DNA from: Ligustrum vulgare | Lineage: Eukaryota; Streptophyta; Magnoliopsida; Lamiales; Oleaceae | Length of the DNA: 64,000 nt | Direction of reading: 5' to 3' | Assembly: GCA_963555705.1 (NCBI GenBank) | Contig: OY743168.1 | Coordinates: 97,935,425 to 97,999,424, forward strand | Shown: positions 1 through 11,655 of the stretch, one piece after another | How the letters are laid out: every line of letters begins with the position of its first letter | How positions within the stretch are numbered: the stretch's first letter is position 1 | The notes under the pieces: generated by a model | The model's database searches: none | What the model was told of the DNA's origin: nothing | Seen by the model: the letters and a program-made list of their open reading frames with translations, nothing else | Program-made: the position numbers and the translations under genes

Positions 1-82
1 TCTAGAGCTTGTTTGCTCTCACCAATTTTTTTCAACTTTCTCCTCAAATTAAATCATTTTAATATACATTTCTATGAGATCT

Positions 83-666
83 TGTTAAGAGATTGATACC
101 CAGAAAATAACCACAAAGAGAATACGAACAATATCTCAAACAAAACTTCAAAATTTCATAAATTTCAAAACCACAAAGAGTTGAAACATCAAATACACTG
201 ATCGCGTCTCTTATATAAAGAAATCAGAAAACCTAACAACAAACTCGCAAAAAACCACAAAGAAACTTATACGGAATAACAATCTGTATACAAACCACAC
301 AGTTACACTGATTTTACACGAAGAATCAATAAAAGAACCACAAAGATATGCGAGAATCAGAAACAAAATTAGGGTTTTCTGAGAGAATGAGAGAGACGAA
401 GTTGAGAGATCAGTATAGATGATTCTGGAAGATTGTGACGTTTGAGCGTATTTTGCAAGCCTTATCAGAAAAAATGAACGGTGATGATGATTCCAAAATG
501 ATCCAATGGTGTGAAAAATAAGGCGGTGTGGGAATTGGGCTGCAACCGGGTCACCAGCATTGGGCTTTGGCTTTAGAATATTGGGCTAACATTTTCACAG
601 GACCACATCACGGAAATTCAATCAGATTTGGCTGAATCAATTGGGCTGTTCAAAATTGCCTCTACA
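83..666 (-). repeat. Copia-1 3' LTR
   Basis: Direct repeat of 5924-6507 at about 98 percent identity by eye. On the minus strand it begins TGTAGAGGCAATTTTG and ends CTCTTAACA. The flanking GATCT at 78-82 is the left target duplication. Confidence 0.96.
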
Positions 667-680
667 TACTCCACCTCAAT
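667..680 (-). other. Copia-1 polypurine tract
   Basis: On the minus strand a purine-rich run (TTGAGGTGGAGTA) directly abuts the TG start of the 3' LTR. This is the expected plus-strand priming site of an LTR retrotransposon. It lies about 40 bp past the RNase H stop codon. Confidence 0.75.
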
Positions 681-722
681 TTTGGATCAGCTCACCTGTA
701 AATATAGGAATTCAAAGCAGTA

Positions 723-1109
723 TCAAAATTCTAACAAGTTAAGAGAAATTAAAGCATCTTTAGATTTATTTATAGGTATTATTTTAGTTCCTGCATCTGA
801 AGGATTCAACTGAGTTGGGATTTTAACAAGTTTGATCACATCTTTTTCAGTTATATCCCTAATGAAATGAAATCTAACATCAATGTGTTTGGATCTATTA
901 TGAAAAACAGGATTCTTACGCAGGTGTAAAGCACTTAAACTATCTGTACTCAGTTCAATAGCAGAATCATTAATACATGAGATTTCAGATAACAAACCTT
1001 TTAACCAGATACACTCTTTCACTGCATCAGTGGCAGCAATATATTCTGCCTCAGTTGAGGACAGTGCCACAAGTTTCTGTAATTGTGTTCCAACTAATAC
1101 ATGTACCAT
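723..1109 (-). pseudogene. Copia-1 RNase H C-terminal part
   Basis: This segment continues the polyprotein in another reading frame. It carries the Copia RNase H hallmarks LSSTEAEYIA, the DSLSALHL segment and the HIDVRFHFIRD segment, and ends shortly before the polypurine tract. It is separated from the upstream RT/RNase H frame by a small indel at about 1090-1110. That indel would truncate the polyprotein before the RNase H active-site region is complete. Confidence 0.9.
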
Positions 1110-2802
1110 TTAAAGTAAAGAAATATGCAGAAGTAGACTTCCTATTGTCAATATTACTTGCAAAATCTGAGTCTACATAACCATTTAACTTGAAATCATT
1201 TTTGGTTCTAAAAAATGCTAAACTCAGATTTGCAATACCTTTAAGGTATTTTAAAAGTGATTTAACAGCTTCCCAGTGTAACTCACCAGGGTTACTCATA
1301 AACCTACAAAGAACACTTACAGCAAAGGCAATATCAGGTCTAGTACACACCATAAGGTACATTATAGATCCTATAGCATTAGAATATGGTACATTTTTCA
1401 TCCTAAGTTCTTCTTTTGCAGTTCTAGGACAATGATCAGATGACAGTTTAAAATGAGCAGGCAAAGGTAAGGATACAGGTTTAGAATCAATCAAATTAAA
1501 TCTGGTCAGAACTTTTTCAATATAATGCTTTTGATTTAAATATAGATTCCCAGATAGTTTATCTCTAAACATGTCCATACCCAAAATCCTTTTAGCATGC
1601 CCTAAATCTTTCATTTCAAATTCAGAATGCAATTTGTTTTTCAACAGGTTTATTTCATGCATATTAGGCCCAGCAATTAACATATCATCAACATATAACA
1701 ACAAATACATGAAATCAGAATTATTAATCTTGAAATAAAAACAAGAATCATATTGGCTCTTTTTAACATTTAGGCTTTGGATATAAGAATCAAACCTCTT
1801 ATACCACTGCTTAGGTGCTTGTTTCAAGCCATATAGGGATTTTTTCAATAAACAAACTAAATCAGATTTCCCCCATTTTTCAAAACCTTTAGGATGATTC
1901 ATATATATAGTTTCATCTAAAAAACCATATAGAAAAGCAGTTTTAACATCCATTTGTTCAAGTTCTAAATTAAATTGTGCAACAAGAGCAAACAGTATTC
2001 TGATTGAAGTATATTTAACCACAGGAGAAAATATTTCATTGTAATCAATTCCTTCCTTTTGAGAAAAACCCTTAGCCACAAGCCTAGCCTTGTACCTAGG
2101 TTTAACATCTTTTGAATCACTTTCCTTTATTTTAAAAATCCATTTGCAGTCAATGATCCTTTTATTATAGGGTCTATTAATCAAAGTCCAAGTGCCATTT
2201 TTCAGAAGAGAATCCATCTCTTCCTGCATGGCAGCCAACCATAAATTTGATTCTTTTGAAGAAACAGCTTCTTCAAAAGATTCAGGTTCAAAAACAAGAG
2301 GATCAGAATACGTATATGCAGACACAAAATCAGGATCCTGAAACTTAAGAGGTGGTCTTATCTCCCTTCTAGGTCTATCCCTAGCTAATTGATAATTATC
2401 AAGGTCTGTTTCAGATTCAGGAATATTACCAGGCAATGGTGAAGTCTCAGTAAATAAAGGTTCAGGTTCGGGATTGTCATTTTGAAAATGTGGGGGTTGT
2501 TCCACCTGAAACTGAGTATGGGGCAGGCCATTTTCATCACCTAAATGGTCTGCACTCAGCTCAGTGGTAAGAAAGTCTTTATCATTTACAGGATCATCTA
2601 ATTTTTCATTCTTACAAGGAAAAACAGTTTCATTAAAAATGACAGACCTACTTAAAATAATCCTGTAACCTCCCTGCTCCCTAACCCAAAGTCTATAGCC
2701 CTTGACCCCTTCTCCATATCCTAAAAACACACATTTCAGAGATCTGGAGTCAAGTTTAGTTTCAGTTTGGTGTGAGTAGGCAGCACACCCAAAAATTTTC
2801 AA
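1051..2802 (-). pseudogene. Copia-1 integrase C-terminus, reverse transcriptase and start of RNase H
   Basis: This 583-codon open stretch begins in the integrase C-terminal region (KIFGCAAYSHQ, FLGYGEGVKGYRLW). It continues through the Copia RT domain: WIFKIKE, ARLVAKGFSQKEGIDY, DVKTAFLYG (first catalytic Asp) and YLLLYVDDMLIAG (the YVDD active site). It then enters RNase H (YVDSDFASNIDNRKSTS). It is in the same frame as the upstream gag-integrase segment but separated from it by a TAG codon at 2836-2838. The related Copia-2 has a glutamine codon there, so a C-to-T nonsense change is likely. RT motifs look intact. Confidence 0.95.
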
Positions 2803-2835
2803 TTTTGAAAAATCTGGAAGAAAATTATTCCAAAT

Positions 2836-4554
2836 CTAATCAGGTATATTGAAATTAATTGCACTGCAGGGAGAAAGATTGATCAAATAAGAAGCAGTTT
2901 TAACAGCTTCTCCCCAGAAAATTTTTGGCATGTTAGAATCAAGTAGAAGACACCTAGTTCTTTCTAAAAGAGTTCTATTCATTCTTTCAGCAACCCCATT
3001 TTGCTGTGGATTGTATGCAACAGTCCCATGTCTAAGGATTTCTAAGTTGCTACAGAAGGAATCAAAGTCTTGGTTGCAAAATTCTAATCCATTGTCTGTC
3101 CTAATTATTTTTACCTTCTTATCCTTCAAATTTTGGACTAAGGTAATCCAGTTTTTAAAAACAGACACTGTAGCATCCTTAGTTTTCAACAAATGAACCC
3201 AGGTTTTCCTAGAAAAGTCATCTACAATAAGAAGAAAATACTTATATCCTGAGACAGAACTAACAGGAGCTGGACCCCATAGGTCAGCATGCAAATATTC
3301 AAGAATATCAATAGATTTATGAATACCTTTACCAAAAGAAGTCCTATTCTGTTTTCCTAACACACATTTTTCACAAAAATCAAGTTTATGTAGCATATCA
3401 TTACCAAAAACACCTTTGTTTTCAAGTAACTTAAGACCTTTTTCACCTAAGTGTCCTAATCTTTTATGCCATAAAACAGTTTTGTCCACATCAGACACAA
3501 CATTAAAAGATCTTGCATAAACAGGTAAGGTATTCAGCACATAGATCCCATTAATTTTGGGAGTAGAAAAAATTATCAAGTTACTTTTGAAAATACTTAA
3601 GTAACCATCAAACATTCTAATCTCATAAGATTCAGAATAAAGAACACCAAGAGAGATTAGATTTCTTTTCAAGTCAGGAACATATCTTGTTTGGTTTAAA
3701 ACAAGAGTTTTGTCATTATCAAGTTTTAACAAAACCTTCCCAATTCCTTTCACATCACATTTAACATTGTTACCAAGTTTCACAGATCCAAAATAGTCAT
3801 AACAGAAGTCAAAAAATAAGTTTCTTTCAGGACACATATGAAAAGTGCAACCAGAATCAAGTATCCATTCATGTTTGTTTTCAGATTCAGTGGTAACATA
3901 AACCACTCCATTATTGTCTTGGACCGCAGCCTCTGTTTGATTGCTGGTTCCTATTTCATTTTTCCTTTTGAAACAATTTTTGATATGATGTCCAGGTTGG
4001 CCACAATAATAACAAAGTCTGGGTCTATTTATGTTATCAAGACCCCCAGAATTATCTTGCCCCTTGACATTATTCTGACTTCTATGGTTGTCTTGATTTC
4101 TAGAGTTATCATAACCTCTAAAATTGGTCTGATTTTTAGAATTATTTGGTCCTCTATAGGTGTTGTCATTAGACCTATTGAATATGGCTCTATTTTGAAA
4201 ACTCCCTTTTGCAGGCTTATTATCAACATTATTCCAGGTTCTAACATTGCTAGAGGTATTCCAATTTTTATTGAAATTACTCACTGGCTTATTATTCCTA
4301 AAAGGAGTCTTCTTCTTAAAAGATCCTATCACATTATAAGCCTCTTTAGGATTGTTCTTGAACTCAAGTTCTTTGTTTTTAAGAGAAGTGTGAACAATTT
4401 CAGTAGTCAATTTCTGTCCTCCATATTCAAGAGCATTTCTAAGGTCTTTGAACTTATCACCCATAGCATTAAGTAAACATACAACCTTTTGTTCATCAGT
4501 TAATTTTTCATCACAATTTAACAGACGCTGTGTAATCTTGGTAAACCTACTCAT
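2836..4554 (-). pseudogene. Copia-1 gag C-terminus, protease and integrase
   Basis: Domains run in the order expected for Copia. The gag capsid end is followed by a CX2CX4HX4C zinc knuckle (CYYCGQPGHHIKNC). An aspartic protease follows (WILDSGCTFHM), then the GAG-pre-integrase motif (LWHKRLGHLGEKGL). The integrase core shows the DDE residues in LHADLWGP, IIRTDNGLEF and NGVAERMNRTLLE. The segment is 572 codons and ends at an in-frame TAG (2836-2838) within the integrase. A one-base shift separates it from the gag N-terminus at about 4563. Confidence 0.95.
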
Positions 4555-4562
4555 GTTCTCAT

Positions 4563-4925
4563 CTACTCCTTTGAAGGATCAAATTTAAAAGAGAAATATT
4601 GTTTCCATAGAAAGCACTTATCAGGAAAAGACACAGTAGCAAAAACTTCTTCCAGTTTATTCCATAATTTCATAGTAGTTTTAGTCTTGCCTACTTGTCT
4701 AATGACATTATCAGATAAGTGTAAAAACAGAGTACTCCATGCAATTTCATCCATTTCAAGCTGTCTATCCTGAGGGGTATCAAGAGGCCAGGAGATATCT
4801 ATAGCCTTAGCACATTTCATTTGAAGTAATAAAGCCTTCATTTTCTGGCTCCAGAGATTAAAGACTCCTTTGCCATTCCATACTTCAACATCTACTTTTA
4901 CAGTAGCCATTGAAGTAATGACCAA
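4563..4925 (-). pseudogene. Copia-1 gag N-terminus
   Basis: A 120-codon frame opens with a start codon, an early Trp-containing NGKGVFNLWSQKMKALL segment and a TMKLWNKLEEVF motif, as in Copia gag proteins of the UBN2/DUF4219 type. It ends in a stop two codons after DPSKE. Homology resumes one base out of frame at 4554, so a single-nucleotide indel split gag here. The leader between this start and the primer-binding site is about 1 kb (4926-5910). Confidence 0.88.
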
Positions 4926-5910
4926 AAAATTTATTTTAAAGAATTATTAAATTGAAGGCTTTGTTATTCCAAAATAAGAAAAGTCAGACAGATTGAAATA
5001 CAAAATATAAACTCTGAAACCCTAGAATTATCAGTAAGTATTCCACAAAGATCAAGATATAAGAATAGGTTTCAATCAATTATGAAACAGCAAGGCAATC
5101 AAGATGATTACAATTCAAAGACATATCAAACTATTCAGATAACTACACAATACAAATGTATAGAAACAGGTTCTCCCAGTATATCCCTCAACCTATTTAT
5201 GGGTCAGCCCAACCTCCCTCAGATTCCCGGATTCTCAAGGAATCCTGGACAAAGGTAAGAATTAGGGTCCAATAATAGGCTTCAACGAAGGAATTTAGGA
5301 AAGAACCAAGAATTTGAAAAATAATCAGTATGAATTGCAGTAAATTGGAAAGAGATCACCTGATGTAAAGTTTTATAGGCTCAGCAGCACAAAGATTATT
5401 TTTCCACAAAGATTCAGAATCCACAGGTTCAATACCACCAAGTTCCAGAAATGTTGCGAAGATCAGCCAACAAAGTAAATGTAGGATCTATTGTATATTG
5501 ATTCAGTATATTTATTAAGTAAATATACTGAAATAACCAAAAAATAAAGATCCCCCAAAAATTATATATGACAAAAAAAATCCAAAATCTTGAGAAAAAC
5601 CTAATTTCAAAATAGGTTTTAAACAAAAATACCACAAAGTAAATTTTTGAACCACGAAGAAGGTTTGAAAAAAAAAAAATTTCAAACAGTTTCAAGAAAT
5701 TTCAGAATCATAAACTAGTTTACAAAAGGGTTTTCACGAAATTTTAAGAAAGAATATTTTCTCAAAGATCACCACCTAGAAACTGAAGAACCCTAAATCT
5801 TTGTAAATAGAAAAACCACACAGAAATTTCAGAAAACACAGATCCGTACAGAAAATTCTGGATCTAACAAATCTGAGTCAAAAATCAGCGTTTATAACAT
5901 GAACCCTAAG

Positions 5911-5922
5911 GCTCTGATACCA
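5911..5922 (-). other. Copia-1 primer-binding site (initiator tRNA-Met)
   Basis: On the minus strand the bases two nucleotides inside the 5' LTR read TGGTATCAGAGC. This is the classic plant Copia site complementary to the 3' end of initiator tRNA-Met. Confidence 0.95.
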
Positions 5923-5923
5923 C

Positions 5924-6507
5924 TGTTAAGAGATTGATACCCAGAAAATAACCACAAAGAGAATACGAACAATATCTCAAACAAAACCTCAAAATTTCAT
6001 AAACTTCAAAACCACAAAGAGTTGAAACATCAAATACACAGATCGCGTCTCTTATATAAAGAAATCAAAAAACCTAACAACAAACTTGCAAAAAACCACA
6101 AAGAAACTTATACGGAATAACAATCTGTATACAAACCACACAGTTACGCTGATTTTACACGAAGAATCAATAAAAGAACCACAAAGATATGCGAGAATCA
6201 GAAACAAAATTAGGGTTTTCTGAGAGAATGAGAGAGACGAAGTTGAGAGATCAGTATAGATGATTCTAGAAGATTGTGACGTTTGAGCGTATTTTGCAAG
6301 CCTTATCAGAAAAAATGAACGGTGATGATGATTCCAAAATGATCCAATGGTGTGAAAAATAAGGCGGTGTGGGAATTGGGCTGCAACCGGGTCACCAACA
6401 TTGGGCTTTGGCTTCAGAATATTGGGCTAACATTTTCACCTGACCACATCACAGAAATTCAATCAGATTGGGCTGAATCAATTGGGCTGTTCAAAATTGC
6501 CTCTACA
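5924..6507 (-). repeat. Copia-1 5' LTR
   Basis: Pairs with 83-666. A TATA-like TTTATATAAG on the minus strand at about 6051-6060 could be the element promoter. The right target duplication GATCT follows at 6508-6512. Confidence 0.96.
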
Positions 6508-6512
6508 GATCT

Positions 6513-6832
6513 ATCATTTTTCACACTTTTCAATCAATTTTCAACTGCATATTCTCTCAAAAAGTTCATCTGGACATGATTTGAGTGAGTAATTCTAAAT
6601 TGCCCTCAGCGCTCACCTGGGGATGACCCCCTACTCATATGGGTGTGAGGACCACGCACTGCGGGCCTCACACCCATGTGATTGGGGGATCATCTCTGGG
6701 GTGAACGTCGAGAGGAGTGAATCATTGACCGATTTGAGTAAACATGTTTGTTTGTAATTATGCGGGCAACTTTTTCTGCTTATCCTTAGACAATTGTTCG
6801 TTCTCACTCAAATTCCTAAATTCGCCTCGGGC
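6513..6832. other. Gap between Copia-1 and hAT-1
   Basis: No coding potential seen. The only structure is the inverted repeat at 6611-6706, annotated separately. The last bases (6825-6832, CCTCGGGC) are the left target duplication of the hAT element. Confidence 0.6.
6611..6706. repeat. About 40-nt-arm inverted repeat (pre-miRNA-sized hairpin)
   Basis: Left arm 6611-6650 and right arm 6666-6706 are reverse complements with a few mismatches, around a 15-nt loop (ACCACGCACTGCGGG). The loop-proximal part is nearly perfect (ATGGGTGTGAGG against CCTCACACCCAT). Size and stem quality resemble a plant pre-miRNA, but a small foldback element is equally possible. Confidence 0.7.
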
Positions 6833-6850
6833 TAGAGTTGACAATGGACC

Positions 6851-6952
6851 GAACCAAGCCGGCTCGGCATGCTCGACTCGTTAAACAGACGAGCGGAGCG
6901 ACGAGCTCGTGTCAAACCGGTGTCGAGCTCGGCTCGGCCCACGCCGAGCTCT
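6851..6952. repeat. hAT-1 left subterminal motif array (GGCTCG/CGAGC)
   Basis: A GC-rich block inside AT-rich DNA with many copies of GGCTCG, GAGCTCG and CGAGC in both orientations. The same motif recurs in the right arm (10065-10166 and 10911-10936). In hAT elements such as Ac, short subterminal motifs are transposase-binding sites; that role is inferred here. Confidence 0.8.
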
Positions 6953-7559
6953 TATTTTATTTTTTTTAATCCCCTCTTACATTGATTTAGATTTCGACAA
7001 TCGATAGTTAAAATATTTGAAATCTTGAATATTAATATATTTAATATTATTGATATAAATTCTTAATTAGTTATAAATTATAACTTATAAATATAAGTAT
7101 AATATTAATAACTAATAAGTTATGTATTAAATAAATTATTAATAACTTAATAAGTAAAAAAATAATGTTTGTTAGTTATTATTAGTGAATTAAATTGAAA
7201 GTCGAAATGATTAATTATAATTTATAAGTTTATAACATAAATAAAATCTTGTTAAAATAATCAAATATCCAATTATAATTTGAAAAGACAAAAACTAAAA
7301 TTAGGTAAATAAATTAAAATTTAAAAGGTTAAAAAATAAAATTAAACCCTTTTCTTCTTTTTTTCGGGGCTTGAGACCGACTACTAAATAGTCTTAATTG
7401 AATAATTGAATATTCTAGTAGGCGGAGTTAAAATTGTACACGAACAATTTGTTACGTGTACAATTTTTGTTTTGAAATCAAAATTATATTTTATTTATAT
7501 ATATAATAAAGAAATTAAAAATGTAAAGTTAAATATCATTTACCTGATTGCATACAATT

Positions 7560-9641
7560 TCGGCATACTTATATTGTATGCGTAAATCACCGTCTTGCCA
7601 ATCTTTGACACACATCAACACTTCCAAAATATCTTCTTTGAGTCAGCTCCTGACTTCTGACAAAATCCTTTTACCTGCACTAAAAGCACACTCCGAAGCT
7701 ACCGTGCTAACCGGAGGTGTTAGTAGATCTTTTGCAATTGCGGAAACAATCGGGTATTTTCGTTCGTTTGTTTACCAATAATGAAGTAAATCAAATTCTA
7801 AAGAATTAGTAAACTCCACATTTCTAAGTAGTTCTTGTCCAAAATAAATTTTCAATTCTTCAGCTATTTGAAGTGAACCTGATTCGTTGATACTAAAAGA
7901 CATAATCGTCCAGCATATCCAGTATACATGTTTATTAACGTGCTTTCTAAATTATTATAAGTGATAGGTTTATCCAAGATCAATGAGTTATTGATTTTTG
8001 AAACAAGAATTTTCGTACCCTTTAAATTGAAACGCCGGTCCATTATGCATGCTAAGGGAAATAACATAGGTAAATCTTCCCAATATTTTTTAAATTTCAT
8101 TTCCATAGAAATTATCATTTCAGTAAAAAACGAGTCATATCTATATCTATAAAAAGTTCTTGCAATAATATAAAGACGTTCAAGAACTCTTGAACTAGTT
8201 GGGTAATATACCCCAGATAATATGTTGGTTGAATCGTAAAAACTTGTCAAAATTTTTTCCACTTTAAAAGCAACTTCCCAATCCGATTCTATTAATAGAG
8301 GATCATCGTCTTTTTTAAGTGTTCTACTGTTATAATATTCAATTATTATGTGTTCATAACCTTCGCATGATTTAAGTAATAAGTATGTAGAGTTTCACCT
8401 ATGGCCTACGTCGGTGATAAATTTCTTAGAATCTAAATTGTATTGTGAATACATAGTTTCAAAATATTGTTTTCTACTCGGTAATATGGTTATGTACTAT
8501 AACATCTCTAATTTTATCCATTTCATCTTTAATATGTTTCAAGCCATCATGAACAATTAAATTTAAAATGTGACATACACATCTACCATGGAATAAGAAA
8601 TCACCAAAATTCGGATTAAGAATTCTACATAATTTATCTACTACAGACTTATTTACAGTAGCTTTATCGAAAGTAAATGATCGAATTTTACTCTCAAACC
8701 CATATTCTCTAACAATATCAAGTATAACATTAAATATGTTGGTTGCGTTATGGGGAAATTCTAGAATTTTAAAAGCAATAATTTTTTTATGCATAACCCA
8801 AAGTGAATCAATATAGTGTGCAGTTGCAGCAATATAACTTTTTTTGTTAATACCTTCCCAAAGAACGGAAGTAAAAGAAATAACACCACCATAGTTATTT
8901 AAATCGACTATTAATTGTTTCTTAGTTTTAAGATAATATTGTATTGTATCAGAAAATAGAGTGTTTCGAGTAATACCGACGTACTAGGGTTGAAGATAAC
9001 GCTTGATGTATGTAGCAAAATGTTCGTTGTCCACTATGCTTAGTGGCAACTCCGCCCCCGAACGAATTGAACCATCCCAATTTGATTCTCTGCTTCGGAA
9101 TATATCCAATTTGAAAGTGTTGTAGATCCCGCTCCAGAACCACTAGTGGCCGATGAATCAAATTGTAGTTGACTTTGATTCGGTTCAACTAACCCGTGCT
9201 TGGGCTGACACTTGCGATAGTGACGGTTGAGGTGTGTAGTACCAATTCCCTTTCTCCATGTCAATTGTTGTACATAATATTTGCATACAACTTTGAATTC
9301 ATCTTCTCCTTCAATTTTTTTTTCAGTTGCGACCAATTTAAGGTGATCCCAACACTTTGAAGTTGGCTTCTTACATTTTCTAGTTTTTCTTTTCCCTCTT
9401 ACATCGGGAATATCCGGATCATTTTGTAAGATTTAACATTCGGATCTTCTTCAACATCGTCTAAATCAATTTGTTGATTTAGTGGATCTTCTTCAATATT
9501 TTCGGGAATTGGTACCTCGTTGAGACAGGAAAATTGGTCGTCAAAATGAGCATGAGATTGTGGTGTTGAGTCATCATACCCCCCAAATCCAGGTGGACCA
9601 TCGAACAATTCATTAACAAATCTTCGACTACTGGGATCCAT
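7560..9641 (-). pseudogene. hAT-1 transposase (BED finger, hAT core, dimerisation domain), broken
   Basis: Pieces appear in order on minus. The start at 9641 begins MDPSSRRFVNEL. A BED-type zinc finger follows at about 9040-9336 (GIGTTHLNRHYRKC). The catalytic-core segment at 8474-8794 has SFTFDKATVNKS and FHGRCVCHILNLIVHDGLKHI. The 7864-8262 segment has SRVLERLY and FPLACIMDRRF. The C-terminal hAT dimerisation domain lies at about 7590-7790 (KYPIVSAIAKDLLT, VASECAFSAGKRILS). The BED finger reads CKYY where the family has CKYC, so one zinc ligand is lost. Stops and frameshifts separate the pieces. The family is Ac/RICESLEEPER-like. Confidence 0.9.
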
Positions 9642-10064
9642 TCTTTTGTATGTGATGTGGTGTGGAAAAACGGAAATATAAAATGAAATATGTGTAATTG
9701 AGAGATGTAACGACAAATTGAAATATTGAAATTGAAATATCAAATATGTAACTAAGTATTGGTAAACAAACTTCAAACTTGTAGTATATTTGTAATGTGG
9801 AATTGTAGAAAATAGAGTAAATGTAGAGTAGAGGAAGAGAAGAGTGTAGTGTAGTGTAGAATAAGAATTAGAGTAATTTAGAGAGTTGTAGTAGATGTAG
9901 TAGAATTGTAGAAATAAAATTGTATTAGTGTAGTATTTATAGGGTAAGAATTAAGAAAAAAAATTAATATGTGACCAGAAAGGTCACATTTTTTTTTTTT
10001 TTGTCTTTAATATTTTTTTTCTTTTTGGACGTGACCGTTTCAAAAAAAAATTTTCTTTGTTTTC

Positions 10065-10166
10065 AACGAGCCGGCGAGCGGCTCGGCTCGTTGAGCTCGT
10101 TGAACCACGTGGTTCAACGATGTTGATTGGCTCGCCCACAAGCTCGTTCATTTGACGAACCGAGTC
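10065..10166. repeat. hAT-1 right subterminal motif array
   Basis: Dense CGAGCCGGCGAGCGG, GGCTCG and GAGCTCG motifs mirror the left array of hAT-1. A local palindrome TTGAACCACGTGGTTCAA sits in the middle. The array is cut from the final 40 bp of the transposon by the 10167-10906 insertion. Confidence 0.75.
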
Positions 10167-10906
10167 TGTTGAGAAATTTCCTTTCTCAAATGAAATATGT
10201 GCTATAACGAAGTTAACACAAAACTTGAAACAAAGAATCAAGAAGAAATCAAAATTGCAAAATGACTTGAATCACAAAGAATGCTATCCTAAAAACGAAA
10301 TTTGCGCCCTCTCGTAATGAGAATGCTAAAGGGCCTCCAAGCAAATTGCTTTAGCGAATTTCAAGTCTCAACCCAAGTATCAAATAGCACAATTGATAAA
10401 TTTGGAAAATAGGAACAAGAAGAGCAAATTTGGAAGATTCTAAGTATAAAATATCAAAGTTTTTGGGATGATAATCACAATGAGTGTATATAGATCAAAA
10501 GGTTGTTTAAAACCATGAATTCTATATTTATTTATAGAATTCTATCATCCCAATTCGTTGTTCATGCAACTCTTCATGAAAGAGTGCAAAAAATTGTTGA
10601 AAAGGTGCATGAGAAATCTGAAAAAATTCTCCAACGGTCGAATTTTAACACCACGCGATCGCGCGATACAAGGCTCGTGCGATCGCGCGATGCCACGAAA
10701 AAATTGTGTAGTGACCAAAATCACTCAACCACGCGATCGTTAGACCACTAACCACGCAATCGCTTGGTTCTTCACTTTGAGGTCCGGCCCGGATCAATTG
10801 GTCCGTCCAATTGTATTTGGTCCGGTTTTCGCACTTCTTGGACCGATTCTCTATATTTTAAACTGGTTCTTGCACTTTTTCAACTATATATATATATATA
10901 TAATAC
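10167..10906 (+). mobile_element. Probable solo LTR nested in hAT-1
   Basis: About 740 bp of unrelated DNA interrupts the GGCTCG array of hAT-1. It starts TGTTGAGAAATTTCC after GAGTC (10162-10166). After it the hAT sequence resumes at TAGTC (10907-10911), a one-mismatch 5-bp duplication. The right border is degenerate (ends ATAC rather than CA), so the LTR call is tentative. It contains a cluster of GCGATCGCG-type palindromes at 10651-10765. No protein coding is seen. Confidence 0.55.
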
Positions 10907-10955
10907 TAGTCGAGCCGATGAGCGGCTCGACTCGTTTGTCACCTCTACCTTGGGC

Positions 10956-11655
10956 TAATGGGATGTGATTTAGAAAAAATCTTTTCGTCCATATGAAATA
11001 GACAGTTAGATTAGATCTTCTGCTTCAACTGCGGTCAAAAGGAGCTTACTCTTACCGCAATCCCCGACTTCCAATTTTTCGTGTTTCGTACCCAATTCAT
11101 AGTTTTCGTGCACGTTTAACTCCTTATCTTAGAATATTTGAGTGTTGTCCCTCATTTTCAAATCAATCAAATTCAATCTTACCACTCCAATTGCTTTCAA
11201 ATTGATCCTTCATCTTTCAAACTCATCAAAATTGGTCCTTCAACTTTATTTTCTTCAAAATTATCCTACAAAGTCTCAAGAATGTTCAAGTTGGTTATAC
11301 ACTCCAAAAATTGAATTTAGTCCCTAAAATTTGTGAATTCATCCAATTAGCATTTTCAAAGCTTCCATTCAAGTCCAAAGTTCTCGGTAACTTGTCAATT
11401 ACATCCTTAAAGCTCCAATTGCACTATAACTCACCTCTTTTATACTCGTTTCACCTTCAAGTCAGGATTTTAACCACAAAAACCAATATACTAACTATAT
11501 TAAGTAGAAATTTTCTCAATTCATCAGTATTATTTAAATTTAAAGATTATGAAGCATTTAAAACACACTTATCAATTACGATGCAAAGTTTTTGAAATTT
11601 CGAGGGTAAAACTAATTTTTTTCATAATATTGTGTGCTTTTGAGGTGGATTGGAG
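10956..11655. other. Non-coding, periodic CAATT-GGTCCTTCAA-type sequence
   Basis: No gene seen. From about 11140 to 11460 the sequence is a degenerate 35-45-bp periodic series of AATTGGTCCTTCAACTTT-like phrases. A reverse-orientation version occurs at 16080-16260 inside the CACTA element. Such phrases occur in plant LTR-element leaders; the source element cannot be named here. Confidence 0.4.

Larger units (their letters stand above)
83..6507 (-). mobile_element. Copia-1: full-length Ty1/Copia LTR retrotransposon
   Basis: The element is bounded by two 584-bp LTRs (83-666 and 5924-6507) that start TG and end CA, and by a perfect 5-bp target duplication GATCT (78-82 and 6508-6512). It reads on the minus strand, so the 5' LTR is on the right. 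The primer-binding site, polypurine tract and gag-protease-integrase-RT-RNase H order are all present. Integrase before RT is diagnostic of Copia. I counted about 13 differences between the LTRs by eye (about 98 percent identity), so insertion is fairly recent. Coding is broken by two frameshifts and one nonsense codon, so it is probably non-autonomous now. Copia-2 (19627-25068) is a diverged relative. Confidence 0.97.
6833..10947 (-). mobile_element. hAT-1: autonomous-type hAT DNA transposon, decayed
   Basis: Terminal inverted repeats TAGAGTTGACAATGG (left) and TAGAGGTGACAAACG (right end, reverse complement) match at 12 of 15 positions. They are flanked by an 8-bp target duplication, CCTCGGGC (6825-6832) and CCTTGGGC (10948-10955), with one mismatch. 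An 8-bp TSD and a TAGRG terminus are hAT features. The interior carries a hAT transposase on minus. Both subterminal regions are packed with GGCTCG/CGAGCC motifs. A probable solo LTR lies inside its right arm (10167-10906). Confidence 0.92.

Noticed and set aside
3838..4476. 212-codon plus-strand frame
   Set aside because: Antisense shadow of the Copia-1 gag zinc-knuckle region.
10167..10906. Idea that the GCGATCGCG cluster belongs to hAT-1 itself
   Set aside because: The GGCTCG array of hAT-1 is interrupted exactly by this block with a near-duplicate GAGTC/TAGTC, so an insertion explains it better.
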